Source: Rhodobiaceae bacterium
GTDB lineage: Bacteria; Pseudomonadota; Alphaproteobacteria; Parvibaculales; Parvibaculaceae
NCBI GenBank assembly: GCA_002401305.2
Contig: NVSO02000210.1
Location: 1 to 8,855, forward strand
Length of the DNA stretch: 8,855 nucleotides
Direction of reading: 5' to 3'
In this document: piece by piece, positions 1 to 7,350 of the stretch
Numbering within the stretch: position 1 is the stretch's first letter
Layout of the letters: every line of letters starts with the position of its first letter
Position numbers and translations under genes: made by a program
The notes under the pieces: model-generated
What the model saw: the letters and a program-made list of their open reading frames with translations, nothing else
The model's database searches: none
Told to the model about the DNA's origin: nothing

Positions 1-12
1 AGCTTTGTCTCA

Positions 13-411
13 TCAGAAGACGCGACAGAGCACCTCACCTCCTACGTTATTAGACCGTGCGTCGTTGTCAGACATGACACCGCGTGGCGTAGAGACAATA
101 GAAATCCCCAATCCGTTTCGCACTGTTGGAATTTCGTTCACAGAAGTATAGACCCGACGGCCAGGCTTAGAAACCCGGCTGATTTCCTGAATAACAGGAC
201 GCCCTTCTGAATACTTCAATTCGATTTCAAATTCGGCCTTGCCGCCTTCAAAATCTGCACGTGAATAGCCGCGAATGTAGCCTTCGCCTTGCAACACGTC
301 GAGCACCCAGCCACGCAGCTTGGACGCTGGTGTCTTAACTGTGCCTTTGCCGCGCATTTGGGCATTACGGATACGAGTCAGCATATCGCCGAGTGGATCA
401 CTCATAGTCAT
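13..411 (-). CDS. rpsH: 30S ribosomal protein S8
   Basis: S8 is a primary 16S rRNA-binding protein of the small-subunit platform; in E. coli it also represses the spc operon by binding its mRNA. The 132-residue product has the usual N-terminal segment ([13 protein letters not shown], residues 5-17) and the conserved C-terminal signature STPRGVMSD at 107-115, followed by GGEVLC. The length is normal for the family. I chose the ATG at 411 over the in-frame ATG at 405 because an AAGGAG ribosome-binding site (minus strand of 420-425) lies 8 bases before the first and 14 before the second. That site overlaps the TAA stop of rpsN, so the two genes are probably translationally coupled. The stop is TGA. 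Only 12 bases follow before the window edge. Confidence 0.97.
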   Translation of the reverse strand: MTMSDPLGDMLTRIRNAQMRGKGTVKTPASKLRGWVLDVLQGEGYIRGYSRADFEGGKAEFEIELKYSEGRPVIQEISRVSKPGRRVYTSVNEIPTVRNGLGISIVSTPRGVMSDNDARSNNVGGEVLCRVF

Positions 412-423
412 GATACGTTCTCC

Positions 424-729
424 TTACCAGCTTGACTTAACAAGACCAGGGATCAAACCATTTGAGCCAAACTCACGAAGGTGGATCCGGGACATGCGAA
501 GTTTGCGATAATAAGCGCGCGGGCGACCTGTGATTTCACACCGGTTACGAACACGGTTTTTGGCAGAATCACGCGGCATTTCGGCCAAAGCCAATGTTGC
601 CTTAAATCGTTCATCTACAGGCAATGTTCTATCCATGATAGTTGCCTTAAGCGCGGCACGCTTAGTAGCGAATTTCGCCACCTTAGCCCTACGCTTGATA
701 TTCTTATCAATGGCGCTTTTTTTAGCCAT
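424..729 (-). CDS. rpsN: 30S ribosomal protein S14 (zinc-free form)
   Basis: S14 is a small-subunit head protein that contacts S3, S10 and S19. The 101-residue product carries the conserved segment [10 protein letters not shown] at 62-71 and ends in the family-typical GLVKSSW. It has a single cysteine (C64), so the two CxxC pairs of the short zinc-binding S14 are absent. This is the long C-minus form expected in proteobacteria. The start has a strong GGAGG site 5-6 bases upstream. A 6-base-pair hairpin (743-762) lies just before that site in the 47-base spacer after rplE. The stop is TAA, and 12 bases separate it from the rpsH start. Confidence 0.97.
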   Translation of the reverse strand: MAKKSAIDKNIKRRAKVAKFATKRAALKATIMDRTLPVDERFKATLALAEMPRDSAKNRVRNRCEITGRPRAYYRKLRMSRIHLREFGSNGLIPGLVKSSW

Positions 730-742
730 ATAGTCCTCCGAT

Positions 743-762
743 ATCCGCTCAAACCCGCGGAT
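743..762 (-). promoter_or_regulatory. Small hairpin in the rplE-rpsN spacer
   Basis: On the minus strand ATCCGC (762-757) pairs perfectly with GCGGAT (748-743) around an 8-base loop, GGGTTTGA. The hairpin ends just before the GGAGG ribosome-binding site of rpsN. No T-run follows, so it is not a Rho-independent terminator. It may tune rpsN translation or stabilise the message, but a function is inference only. Confidence 0.35.
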
Positions 763-776
763 CAGCGATGAAACCC

Positions 777-1331
777 CTACTTAGGAAAGGGGAAATTAAA
801 TTGCGTCAGAAGCTCAAGAGCCTCTGCATCAGTCTTAGCAGTTGTGCAGACAATGATGTCCATACCACGGGTAGCTTCAACATCGTCGTAGTTGATTTCC
901 GGGAACACTAACTGTTCCTTCAAGCCCATAGCATAATTACCGTTGCCGTCGAAGCTTTTTGCGTTCAATCCGCGAAAATCTCTTACACGAGGCAATGCAA
1001 TTGTCACCAAACGGTCCAAAAACTCATACATTTGCTCACGGCGAAGAGTAACTTTACAGCCAATTGGCATTTCTTCGCGAAGCTTGAATGTCGCTTCTGA
1101 TTTCTTAGCACGTGTAATTACGGGTTTCTGACCAGAAATTTTCTGCAATTCAGCGAATGCAGCGTCTACTTTCTTCTTGTCATTAACCGCTTCGCCCACG
1201 CCCATATTGATGACAACTTTGTCCAATTTGGGAATTTGGTTCACATTTGCGTAACCAAATTTTTTCTGCATTGCATCACGAATTTCGTTTTCGTAAATGC
1301 CCTTGAGCCGTGCTTTATATGCTTCAGCCAT
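777..1331 (-). CDS. rplE: 50S ribosomal protein L5
   Basis: L5 binds 5S rRNA in the central protuberance of the large subunit and contacts P-site tRNA and S13 across the interface. The 184-residue product is close to the E. coli length of 179. It shows conserved family segments: [16 protein letters not shown] (residues 38-53), GCKVTLR (91-97), PRVRDFRGL (114-122) and the C-terminal [13 protein letters not shown]. The gene starts inside rplX, with an 8-base overlap. Its ribosome-binding site GGGAGAAG lies within the end of rplX. The stop is TAG, the only TAG among the genes here. The overlap leaves no intercistronic space at the place where E. coli has its S8 repressor-binding site. Confidence 0.97.
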   Translation of the reverse strand: MAEAYKARLKGIYENEIRDAMQKKFGYANVNQIPKLDKVVINMGVGEAVNDKKKVDAAFAELQKISGQKPVITRAKKSEATFKLREEMPIGCKVTLRREQMYEFLDRLVTIALPRVRDFRGLNAKSFDGNGNYAMGLKEQLVFPEINYDDVEATRGMDIIVCTTAKTDAEALELLTQFNFPFPK

Positions 1332-1641
1332 CGATCACTTCTCCCGACACCTTAGCGACACGGACTTTTTTTCCGTCTTCGAGCGTCTTGAAACCAACAC
1401 GTGTCGCTTTACCCTCTTTAGGGTCAACCACAGCAATGTTAGACAAATGTATTTTCGCTTCGCGGCTTTCAATCCCACCTTGAGACGTTTGGGTCGGCTT
1501 CGTATGGCGTTTCACCATATTCACGCCTTGCACCAAAGCTTTCTCATCGGAAGGAAAAATGCCAATCACGTCGCCCTGCTTGCCTTTGTCTTTGCCGGCA
1601 AGCACAACAACTTTATCGCCTTTTTTAATCTTCGCGGCCAT
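1324..1641 (-). CDS. rplX: 50S ribosomal protein L24
   Basis: L24 is an assembly-initiating large-subunit protein that binds 23S rRNA near the exit tunnel. The 105-residue product has the N-terminal KOW motif ([17 protein letters not shown], residues 7-23) and the downstream segments VKRHTKPT (43-50) and GGI (55-57). The length matches E. coli L24 closely. Its ATG follows the TAA of rplN directly with no spacer. A strong GGAGG site is encoded by the last rplN codons (Pro-Glu-Val-Leu), which strongly suggests translational coupling. The 3' end overlaps the rplE start by 8 bases. Confidence 0.97.
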   Translation of the reverse strand: MAAKIKKGDKVVVLAGKDKGKQGDVIGIFPSDEKALVQGVNMVKRHTKPTQTSQGGIESREAKIHLSNIAVVDPKEGKATRVGFKTLEDGKKVRVAKVSGEVIDG

Positions 1642-2010
1642 TTACAGGACCTCCGGCGCGAGAGACACAATTTTCATGTGGTTCTTCGCACGCAATTCAC
1701 GTGTAACAGGGCCAAAGATACGAGTACCTAGCGGCTCACCGTTATTGTTGATGATCACGGCTGCGTTGCTGTCAAAACGGATAACCGTTCCATCAGCGCG
1801 ACGAATGTCTTTTGCGGTGCGAACCACAACAGCTTTCATTACGTCGCCTTTTTTCACGCGGCCGCGTGGGATGGCTTCTTTAACACTCACTACAATGATG
1901 TCACCGACACCAGCGTAACGACGTTTAGAACCACCCAGAACTTTGATGCACTGTACACGGCGAGCACCGGAATTGTCCGCAACATCCAGGTTCGTTTGCA
2001 TCTGAATCAT
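1642..2010 (-). CDS. rplN: 50S ribosomal protein L14
   Basis: L14 sits at the subunit interface of the 50S particle, takes part in bridges to the 30S subunit, and is the docking site of the silencing factor RsfS in bacteria. The 122-residue product has the near-invariant family length. It starts [17 protein letters not shown], has the signature region around residues 44-70 ([20 protein letters not shown]), and ends SLAPEVL. The ATG at 2010 gives the standard MIQMQT start. The ribosome-binding AAGG falls inside a possible hairpin at 2017-2036. In E. coli rplN is the first gene of a separate spc operon, but here only 49 bases separate it from rpsQ. Confidence 0.98.
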   Translation of the reverse strand: MIQMQTNLDVADNSGARRVQCIKVLGGSKRRYAGVGDIIVVSVKEAIPRGRVKKGDVMKAVVVRTAKDIRRADGTVIRFDSNAAVIINNNGEPLGTRIFGPVTRELRAKNHMKIVSLAPEVL

Positions 2011-2016
2011 GGCTGT

Positions 2017-2036
2017 CTGCCTTTATAAATAAGCAG
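2017..2036 (-). promoter_or_regulatory. Hairpin covering the rplN ribosome-binding site
   Basis: On the minus strand CTGCTT (2036-2031) can pair with AAGGCAG-side bases (2022-2017), including one T-G wobble, around an AT-rich 8-base loop. The 3' arm includes most of the AAGG that is the best ribosome-binding site for rplN. The stem is short, so masking would be partial. It lies in the only spacer between the S10 and spc gene groups. A regulatory role is inferred from position only. Confidence 0.35.
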
Positions 2037-2059
2037 AACGACACCCTCATTTAAGAGAG

Positions 2060-2296
2060 TTACGCGTCGTCCTGAATCAATTCCCAACGTTTATGCTTCG
2101 AAATAGGCGCACATTCTTGAATTCGAACGATTTGGCCTTCTTTCGCAACATTCTGCTCATCATGTGCCTTGTACTTTTTAGTACGGCGCACAGTTTTCTT
2201 CAAAAGCGGGTCGGTGAAGCGACGCTCGACATTGACTACAATAGTCTTGTCGCTCTTATCGCTAACCACGGTACCCTGTAGCACTCGCTTCGGCAT
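2060..2296 (-). CDS. rpsQ: 30S ribosomal protein S17
   Basis: S17 is a primary 16S rRNA-binding protein of the 30S body and is needed early in assembly. The 78-residue product shows the oligonucleotide-binding fold pattern, starting [21 protein letters not shown], with [23 protein letters not shown] in the middle and [13 protein letters not shown] near the C-terminus. The length is normal. The start has a TGAGGT ribosome-binding site that overlaps the TGA stop of rpmC 10 bases upstream, so the pair is probably coupled. The stop is TAA. A 49-base spacer follows before rplN. Confidence 0.97.
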   Translation of the reverse strand: MPKRVLQGTVVSDKSDKTIVVNVERRFTDPLLKKTVRRTKKYKAHDEQNVAKEGQIVRIQECAPISKHKRWELIQDDA

Positions 2297-2306
2297 GGTC
2301 TAGACC

Positions 2307-2507
2307 TCACTTCTCGCCTGTCAACGCCACAGGGCGCTGAAAGGTCTTAATACGTGCAATATCACGACGCACTTGGCGGCGTCGCGCGGTGTTCTCAAGC
2401 TGCCCGCTAGCTGCCTGGAAGCGCAGATTGAACTGCTCCTTCTTCAGCTTTACCAACTCGTCTCCGAGTTGGTCCGGCGTCATGTCTTTCAGCTCGTTGG
2501 CCTTCAT
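2307..2507 (-). CDS. rpmC: 50S ribosomal protein L29
   Basis: L29 is a small helical protein at the rim of the polypeptide exit tunnel next to L23. The 66-residue product is a helical hairpin rich in charged residues, with the family pattern [23 protein letters not shown] (residues 17-39) and a basic second helix ([15 protein letters not shown]). The length fits the family (about 60-70). The ATG at 2507 has a GAGAGGA ribosome-binding site about 7 bases upstream. It sits in the standard rplP-rpmC-rpsQ order, 51 bases after rplP and 10 bases before rpsQ. Confidence 0.97.
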   Translation of the reverse strand: MKANELKDMTPDQLGDELVKLKKEQFNLRFQAASGQLENTARRRQVRRDIARIKTFQRPVALTGEK

Positions 2508-2558
2508 GGCCTTATCCTCTCTTCAAATTCCCGGGTCAGTAAAACAACCAAATAGTGG

Positions 2559-2978
2559 TTATTTCGCTTCACCTGGACGCGTAACAAAACGCGTTTTAAT
2601 CGGTAGTTTAGCAGCGGCCAATTCCATTGCTTGTTTAGCAACTTCAAGCGACACACCGTCGATTTCAAACATGATCCGACCTGGTTTCACACGAGCCGCC
2701 CAATATTCTGGCGTACCCTTACCTTTACCCATCCGAACCTCAGTAGGCTTTTTGGACACAGGCACATCCGGGAAAATCCGGATCCAGACCCGACCAGCCC
2801 GTTTCATGTGGCGGGTCATCGCGCGACGAGCTGCCTCAATTTGACGAGCAGTGACGCGTTCTGGCTCAACCGCCTTCAGACCATAGGCACCGAAATTCAA
2901 ATCAGTACCACCTTTGGCTTTACCGTGTATCCGGCCTTTGTGGGCCTTACGGAACTTAGTGCGCTTCGGTTGCAGCAT
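2559..2978 (-). CDS. rplP: 50S ribosomal protein L16
   Basis: L16 is a late-assembly large-subunit protein near the A-site tRNA elbow and the peptidyl transferase centre. The 139-residue product starts [16 protein letters not shown] and contains the conserved [13 protein letters not shown] block at residues 81-93. The arginine in this block (R82) corresponds by position to the arginine hydroxylated by YcfD in E. coli; whether that enzyme exists here is unknown. The length is close to the E. coli 136. The ribosome-binding site is weak (GAAGAGAG). A small stem with a TTCG loop lies in the 55-base spacer after rpsC. Confidence 0.97.
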   Translation of the reverse strand: MLQPKRTKFRKAHKGRIHGKAKGGTDLNFGAYGLKAVEPERVTARQIEAARRAMTRHMKRAGRVWIRIFPDVPVSKKPTEVRMGKGKGTPEYWAARVKPGRIMFEIDGVSLEVAKQAMELAAAKLPIKTRFVTRPGEAK

Positions 2979-3003
2979 CTTAGAACTCTCTTCATTTCCC
3001 GCC

Positions 3004-3017
3004 CTGCCCGAAAGCAG
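3004..3017 (-). promoter_or_regulatory. Mini-hairpin with TTCG loop before rplP
   Basis: On the minus strand CTGCT (3017-3013) pairs with GGCAG (3008-3004), including one T-G closing wobble, around a TTCG loop. The hairpin lies in the rpsC-rplP spacer, upstream of the weak rplP ribosome-binding site. No T-run follows, so it is not a terminator. It could act as an RNA-stability element or be incidental. Confidence 0.3.
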
Positions 3018-3033
3018 TCAGCGGCATTAATTC

Positions 3034-3750
3034 TTACTTCCGCGAGTCACGATCACGACGACCACGATTGCCATCAGATGGACCACCAACATTCGCACGA
3101 TTGTCATGCGCCATTGGATCATGTTCAAGGATTTCGCCCTTGAAGATCCAGCATTTGATCCCGATCACACCGTAAGCGGTGTGCGCAGAAGCAACGCCGT
3201 AGTCAATGTCAGCCCGCATCGTATGAAGTGGCACACGACCCTCACGGTACCACTCAGTCCGAGCAATCTCAGCACCGCCAAGACGACCAGCACAGTTGAT
3301 CCGGATACCACCAGCGCCAAGACGCATAGCTGATTGAACAGCCCGCTTCATAGCACGACGGAAAGCAACCCGGCGTTCCAACTGCTGAGCAATATTGTCA
3401 GCAACCAACATCGCATCGATCTCAGGTTTACGAACTTCCACGATGTTCAAGTGAACTTCGCTTTGGGTCATTTTGCTGATAGCGCGACGAAGCGCTTCAA
3501 TATCAGCACCCTTCTTACCAATAACCACCCCAGGACGCGCTGTGTTAATTGTCACACGGCACTTTTTGTGAGGGCGCTCGATAATGATCTTAGAGATGCC
3601 CGCGGCTTTCAGTTTCTTTTGCAAGAACTTACGGATCGCGAAATCTTCGTGAAGCAACTTACCGTACTCTTCGCCTTCCGCATACCAGCGGCTGTCCCAA
3701 GTTCGGTTAATGCCAAGGCGAAGGCTAATTGGATTAATCTTCTGACCCAT
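3034..3750 (-). CDS. rpsC: 30S ribosomal protein S3
   Basis: S3 lies in the 30S head at the mRNA entry tunnel and helps unwind incoming mRNA. The 238-residue product starts [14 protein letters not shown]. It has a KH domain with the GxxG loop GKKG at residues 78-81 and the basic mRNA-channel segment FRRAMKRA at 130-137; R131, R132 and K135 match the helicase residues known in E. coli S3. The C-terminal domain segment [18 protein letters not shown] (155-172) is intact. The tail from about residue 209 is polar and Arg/Asp/Asn-rich. The ATG shares one base with the rplV stop (TAATG), and a GAGGAG ribosome-binding site lies in the last rplV codons. Confidence 0.98.
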   Translation of the reverse strand: MGQKINPISLRLGINRTWDSRWYAEGEEYGKLLHEDFAIRKFLQKKLKAAGISKIIIERPHKKCRVTINTARPGVVIGKKGADIEALRRAISKMTQSEVHLNIVEVRKPEIDAMLVADNIAQQLERRVAFRRAMKRAVQSAMRLGAGGIRINCAGRLGGAEIARTEWYREGRVPLHTMRADIDYGVASAHTAYGVIGIKCWIFKGEILEHDPMAHDNRANVGGPSDGNRGRRDRDSRK

Positions 3751-4130
3751 TACGCTGTCTCCTCAACTTGCTTAAGCACAATAGTGATTTGGCTGTACGG
3801 CTTCAAAATTTTGCCAACGCGGCCACGTGCCCGAGGACGCCAACGTTTCATCACCAAGTTTTTACCGACATAAGCTTCGGTGATAACCAATGAATCAACA
3901 TCAAGGTCATGGTTGTTTTCTGCATTCGCAATCGCGCTTTGCAAAACCTTTTTAACATCACTAGCAATCCGCTTCGGAGAGAAGGTCAAATCAGCCAAGG
4001 CTTTTTCAACTTTCTCACCACGAATGGTCTGAGCGACGAGGTTTAGCTTCTGCGGGCTTGTACGGAGCATACGGCCAATTGCCAATGCTTCATTATCAGC
4101 CAAGCTGCGTTCTTTGGACTTTTTGCCCAT
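3750..4130 (-). CDS. rplV: 50S ribosomal protein L22
   Basis: L22 lines the nascent-peptide exit tunnel with a long beta-hairpin, and mutations in that loop give macrolide resistance in other bacteria. The 126-residue product has a globular domain with [14 protein letters not shown] (residues 25-38) and the tunnel hairpin [15 protein letters not shown] at 94-108. The MKR triplet, often deleted in resistant strains, is intact. The start is preceded by GAGGAAG encoded in the last rpsS codons, 2 bases after the rpsS stop. The gene overlaps rpsC by one base. Confidence 0.97.
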   Translation of the reverse strand: MGKKSKERSLADNEALAIGRMLRTSPQKLNLVAQTIRGEKVEKALADLTFSPKRIASDVKKVLQSAIANAENNHDLDVDSLVITEAYVGKNLVMKRWRPRARGRVGKILKPYSQITIVLKQVEETA

Positions 4131-4132
4131 GA

Positions 4133-4411
4133 TTACTTCCTCTTCGCCTTCCTGTCCGCGGTGTGGCCGTAATAGGTACGGCTTGGCGCGAATTCACCGA
4201 ATTTGTGTCCAACCATATCTTCGGAAACATTCACTGCGACATGTTTATTGCCGTTGTAAACACCGAAGGTTAGACCAACGAATTGCGGCAGGATCGTAGA
4301 GCGACGGCTCCAGATCTTGATCACTTCTTTGCGGCCAGATGCGCGAGATGTTTCTGCTTTCTTCAGCAGATACCCGTCGACAAATGGACCTTTCCAGACA
4401 GAACGTGTCAT
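4133..4411 (-). CDS. rpsS: 30S ribosomal protein S19
   Basis: S19 is a 30S head protein that contacts S13 and forms part of the bridge to the central protuberance. The 92-residue product is exactly of family length. It begins [18 protein letters not shown] and contains the signature [24 protein letters not shown] (residues 31-54) and [13 protein letters not shown] (68-80). The basic C-terminal end (KAKRK) is encoded by a purine run that also forms the rplV ribosome-binding site. Its own site is AAGGA about 9 bases upstream, overlapping the rplB stop. The spacer after rplB is 12 bases. Confidence 0.98.
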   Translation of the reverse strand: MTRSVWKGPFVDGYLLKKAETSRASGRKEVIKIWSRRSTILPQFVGLTFGVYNGNKHVAVNVSEDMVGHKFGEFAPSRTYYGHTADRKAKRK

Positions 4412-4423
4412 CTTTCGTTTTCC

Positions 4424-5257
4424 TTACTTCCGACGCTGGTGACGGCTACGAACGATATACTTGTCCGTCTGTTTATTAGAACGTGTCCGTTTACCCTTGG
4501 TAGGCTTACCCCAAGGGGTAACAGGGTGACGACCACCAGAGGTACGGCCTTCACCACCACCATGCGGGTGATCAACCGGGTTCATCGCTACACCCCGAAC
4601 GGATGGACGTTTGCCCAACCAACGGTTCCGACCAGCTTTAGCCAGCTTGGTGTTAGATTTATCCGGATTGGACACGGCACCAATAGTTGCCATGCACTCA
4701 CCACGGATCAAGCGTTGCTCGCCAGATCCTAGACGAATAATTGCATATGCACGGTCCCGACCAACAAGTTGAGCATAGGTACCAGCTGAACGAGCAATCT
4801 GCCCGCCTTTGCCCTGTTTCATCTCAATGTTGTGGATAATAGTACCCACTGGGATCGCAGACAATGGCATCGCGTTGCCCGGCTTCACGTCAGCTTTTGC
4901 GCTGGAGATTACCGTGTCACCTTCAGCCAAGCGCTGTGGCGCCAGGATGTAGGATAACTCACCGTCTTCATATTTAATCAGAGCGATAAACGCTGTGCGG
5001 TTCGGATCGTACTCAATGCGCTCGACAACCGCTGGGATATCAAACTTAATCCGTTTGAAGTCAACCATGCGGTAGGTGCGCTTATGACCACCACCACGAC
5101 GACGCGCAGTAATACGCCCGGTATTGTTACGCCCACCGGATTTAGTCAGGCCTTGTGTCAATTTCTTGACAGGCTTGCCTTTCCAAAGCGCTGAATAATC
5201 CACAAGGATCAAACCGCGCTGCCCAGGGCTAGTTGGTTTATAGCTTTTAAGTGCCAT
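4424..5257 (-). CDS. rplB: 50S ribosomal protein L2
   Basis: L2 is one of the most conserved large-subunit proteins, needed for subunit association and placed close to the peptidyl transferase centre. The 277-residue product has the oligonucleotide-binding and SH3-like domains and the invariant loop [23 protein letters not shown] at residues 228-250. His230 matches the functionally important E. coli His229. The basic C-terminal end ([12 protein letters not shown]) is normal. The start lies 32 bases after rplW. Only a weak purine-rich AAGAGAG precedes it, about 13 bases before the ATG, so initiation may depend on coupling with rplW. Confidence 0.98.
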   Translation of the reverse strand: MALKSYKPTSPGQRGLILVDYSALWKGKPVKKLTQGLTKSGGRNNTGRITARRRGGGHKRTYRMVDFKRIKFDIPAVVERIEYDPNRTAFIALIKYEDGELSYILAPQRLAEGDTVISSAKADVKPGNAMPLSAIPVGTIIHNIEMKQGKGGQIARSAGTYAQLVGRDRAYAIIRLGSGEQRLIRGECMATIGAVSNPDKSNTKLAKAGRNRWLGKRPSVRGVAMNPVDHPHGGGEGRTSGGRHPVTPWGKPTKGKRTRSNKQTDKYIVRSRHQRRK

Positions 5258-5289
5258 TATATTTTGCGCTCTCTTCGCTTACTAGCCGA

Positions 5290-5583
5290 TCAAAGGCCCG
5301 TTGTGACATCGATCGAGTGACCATCTTCAAGGGTCACAATCGCTTTTTTAAAATCGCTTTGATGACCAATGCGACCTTTGAAGCGTTTGGTTTTGCCCTT
5401 CACCTTAATGGTGTTTACGGCTTTAACCTTAACTTCGAACAATGCTTCGATCGCTGCTTTAACAACAGGTTTCGTCGCAGTGATGGCCACTTTGAAGATC
5501 ACTTGGTTATGCTCTGAAGCCAGCGTGGATTTCTCCGTAATCACTGGCGACAGAATAACGTCATAATGCCTTGCGGTGCTCAT
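5290..5583 (-). CDS. rplW: 50S ribosomal protein L23
   Basis: L23 sits at the exit-tunnel opening and is the docking site for trigger factor and the signal recognition particle. The 97-residue product carries the N-terminal SPVITEKST segment (residues 12-20); Glu17 corresponds to the docking glutamate E18 of E. coli. The conserved [17 protein letters not shown] and [13 protein letters not shown] blocks follow. The start overlaps the rplD stop by 4 bases (ATGA). A GGAGG site lies inside rplD about 10 bases upstream, so reinitiation or coupling is likely. The stop is TGA. Confidence 0.97.
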   Translation of the reverse strand: MSTARHYDVILSPVITEKSTLASEHNQVIFKVAITATKPVVKAAIEALFEVKVKAVNTIKVKGKTKRFKGRIGHQSDFKKAIVTLEDGHSIDVTTGL

Positions 5584-6200
5584 TTGAACCGAGCCTCCAA
5601 GCTTTCCAATGCCGCTTTGGTAAGAACCAATTTGTCGCGACGTAGGATATCATAAACATTGATGCCTTGCGCTGGCAGAACATCCACAAGTGGAATGTTA
5701 CGTGCAGCCAACTCAAAATTAGCATCCAGCTCAGAACCGCCAATAACCAAAGCAGACTTAAGACCAAGTTTTCCAAATAATGCACGAAGCTGAGCTGTCT
5801 TAGGCGCAGCCATCTTAGCATCATCAAGGATGATCAAATTGTCTTCCTTAACCTTGGAAGACAAAGCGTGCTTAAGTGCAAGCGCGCGAACCTTCTTCGG
5901 CAGGTCGATAGCATGGGAGCGGACCACGGGTCCGAACGCCTTACCACCACCACGGAACTGAGGAACCTTGCGGTTACCGTGACGTGCACCACCAGACCCT
6001 TTTTGGTTGACGAATTTCTTCGTCGTGCCCGTAACTTCCGAGCGACCTTTGGTCTTGTGTGTGCCCTGCTGACGTTTGGCGAGCTGATAGGTCACCATCC
6101 GTTGCAGAATATCTTTGCGAGGGTCCAGACCGAAAACCGCGTCTGGCAACTCCACACTGCCGGCAGAGCCAGCATCAAGTGTTGTAACGTCGGCTTTCAT
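5580..6200 (-). CDS. rplD: 50S ribosomal protein L4
   Basis: L4 binds domain I of 23S rRNA and extends a loop into the exit-tunnel constriction. In E. coli it also represses the S10 operon. The 206-residue product has the central loop with [11 protein letters not shown] at 65-75 and [11 protein letters not shown] at 81-91, and ends with [26 protein letters not shown]. The loop residue just before QKG is Asn65, where many homologues have a basic residue; this is within plausible family variation. The ATG shares a base with the rplC stop (TAATG). The ribosome-binding site is the purine-rich end of rplC. No E. coli-type S10 leader is visible upstream of rpsJ. Confidence 0.97.
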   Translation of the reverse strand: MKADVTTLDAGSAGSVELPDAVFGLDPRKDILQRMVTYQLAKRQQGTHKTKGRSEVTGTTKKFVNQKGSGGARHGNRKVPQFRGGGKAFGPVVRSHAIDLPKKVRALALKHALSSKVKEDNLIILDDAKMAAPKTAQLRALFGKLGLKSALVIGGSELDANFELAARNIPLVDVLPAQGINVYDILRRDKLVLTKAALESLEARFK

Positions 6201-6934
6201 TATTCTTCGCCCTTCTCTTCAGCTGGCGCTTCAGCAGGTGCTTCAACGGCTGCTTCTTTAGCAACACGTATAGCAGCCGGCATCGGCAGACCCTCAGGAG
6301 CAGGAAGTTTCACTGCATCACGCAGGAACACCCAACCGCCTTTGGAACCAGGCACTGCCCCTTTAACCAGGATCAAGCCACGATCGAGATCGGTCTTGAT
6401 TACTTCCAGGTTCTGGGTGGTGACGCGAACGGCACCCATGTGACCAGCCATCTTTTTGCCCTTGAAGACACGGCCAGGATCTTGGCACTGTCCCGTCGAA
6501 CCATGGCTACGGTGACTGACGGATACACCGTGAGACGCCCGCAAGCCCTTAAAGTTATGGCGCTTCATTGCACCGGCAAAACCTTTACCGATGGAAATCC
6601 CGCTTGCATCAACCTTTTGACCCGCAAGGAAGTGATCAGCAGTAATCTCTGCACCCACTTCAATAAGGTTCTCAGGGCTGACACGAAACTCTGCCAACTT
6701 CCGTTTTGGTTCAACGTGAGTTACCGCGAAGTGACCACGCATCGCTTTGGATACATTCTTGACCTTCGCCCGACCTGCGCCGAGCTGAACTGCCGTGTAA
6801 CCGTTTTTTTCTTGCGTACGCTGTGATACGACCTGGCAATTGTCCAGTTTCAAAACAGTAACCGGAATGTGCCGGCCCTCTTCTGTGAACACGCGGGTCA
6901 TACCCAGTTTTTGTACTATTACTCCGGAGCGCAT
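6200..6934 (-). CDS. rplC: 50S ribosomal protein L3 with acidic C-terminal tail
   Basis: L3 is a primary assembly protein of the 50S subunit and extends a branch close to the peptidyl transferase centre. The 244-residue product is longer than the 209 residues of E. coli L3. The core ends near residue 210 and is followed by an Ala/Glu/Pro-rich tail ([18 protein letters not shown]). Such tails are common in alphaproteobacterial L3. The central loop [25 protein letters not shown] (143-167) is intact; it contains the glutamine region methylated by PrmB in E. coli. An AAGGA-type ribosome-binding site lies 9 bases before the ATG. The last codons (GAA/GAG/AAG) form the purine-rich loading site for rplD. 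Confidence 0.97.
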   Translation of the reverse strand: MRSGVIVQKLGMTRVFTEEGRHIPVTVLKLDNCQVVSQRTQEKNGYTAVQLGAGRAKVKNVSKAMRGHFAVTHVEPKRKLAEFRVSPENLIEVGAEITADHFLAGQKVDASGISIGKGFAGAMKRHNFKGLRASHGVSVSHRSHGSTGQCQDPGRVFKGKKMAGHMGAVRVTTQNLEVIKTDLDRGLILVKGAVPGSKGGWVFLRDAVKLPAPEGLPMPAAIRVAKEAAVEAPAEAPAEEKGEE

Positions 6935-6973
6935 TGTCCGAAATCCTTCTCTTATTGGCGACCTAAAGCTCTT

Positions 6974-7282
6974 TTAAAGCTTGATCTCAACATCAACACC
7001 TGCAGCAAGATCGAGCTTCATTAGCGCGTCGACCGTTTGCGGCGTGGGATCTACGATATCCAGCAGGCGCTTGTGCGTGCGGATCTCGAATTGCTCCCGG
7101 CTTTTCTTATCAATGTGCGGACCACGCAACACTGTGTACTTCTCGATCCGCGTTGGCAGCGGGATCGGGCCACGAACTTGTGCCCCTGTCCGCTTAGCCG
7201 TGTTCACGATTTCCTTAGTGGAACTATCGAGAACCCGGTGGTCGAAAGCTTTCAACCGGATACGAATGTTTTGGCTCTGCAT
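6974..7282 (-). CDS. rpsJ: 30S ribosomal protein S10 / antitermination factor NusE
   Basis: S10 is a 30S head protein and, as NusE, pairs with NusB in rRNA antitermination and links RNA polymerase to the ribosome through NusG. The 102-residue product shows the conserved blocks [16 protein letters not shown] (residues 6-21), [10 protein letters not shown] (36-45) and the flexible loop [23 protein letters not shown] (50-72). The ATG is preceded by AGGA with 8-base spacing in an AT-rich stretch. It heads the S10 group, 68 bases after tuf, and most of that spacer is a terminator-like hairpin. No long L4-type leader is present. Confidence 0.98.
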   Translation of the reverse strand: MQSQNIRIRLKAFDHRVLDSSTKEIVNTAKRTGAQVRGPIPLPTRIEKYTVLRGPHIDKKSREQFEIRTHKRLLDIVDPTPQTVDALMKLDLAAGVDVEIKL

Positions 7283-7307
7283 AATATATATCCTAATGCC
7301 TGCCCTG

Positions 7308-7345
7308 AAAATAAGTTGTGATGCCTAAACGAGCACCACAACTCA
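7308..7345 (-). terminator. Terminator-like stem-loop after tuf
   Basis: On the minus strand, five bases after the tuf stop, AGTTGTGGTGC (7343-7333) pairs with GCATCACAACT (7324-7314) around an 8-base loop. All 11 positions pair, with one G-T wobble, and a further G-T and T-A pair can extend the base. A T-rich tail follows the stem (TTATTTTC), broken by an A. The shape fits a Rho-independent terminator, but the tail is imperfect and the stem only moderately GC-rich. It may act as a partial terminator that lowers S10-group transcription relative to tuf. Alternatively it may protect the 3' end of tuf mRNA. Confidence 0.6.
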
Positions 7346-7350
7346 ACTAA

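Noticed and set aside
403..405. Second in-frame ATG of rpsH as an alternative start
   Set aside because: The AAGGAG site is 8 bases from the first ATG and 14 from the second, so the first is the better start.
2631..3143. A 170-codon open frame on the plus strand, opposite rplP and rpsC
   Set aside because: It lies wholly antisense to two clear ribosomal-protein genes and the spacer between them, has no recognisable motif, and its His/Asp-rich run is the antisense of the S3 tail. It is a shadow frame.
3334..3873. A 179-codon open frame on the plus strand, opposite rpsC and rplV
   Set aside because: It is antisense to two conserved genes, has no plausible ribosome-binding site or family resemblance, and its length is explained by low stop-codon density opposite these genes.
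5561..5827. An 88-codon minus-strand frame rich in Leu and Trp that could look like a membrane protein
   Set aside because: It is an out-of-frame reading of rplD, which is intact and conserved in the other frame, so the hydrophobic pattern is a frame artefact.
5983..6007. Asn before QKG in the L4 tunnel loop and Val in the L22 loop, as possible macrolide-resistance changes
   Set aside because: Neither matches a classic resistance change (the L22 MKR triplet is intact and L4 keeps the Lys-Gly). Both are within normal variation between phyla.
6483..6488. Cysteine 150 in L3 (GQCQ), where E. coli has Asn and some homologues Arg
   Set aside because: As far as I recall, Cys at this spot is found in other alphaproteobacterial L3 proteins, so I do not treat it as an odd substitution.
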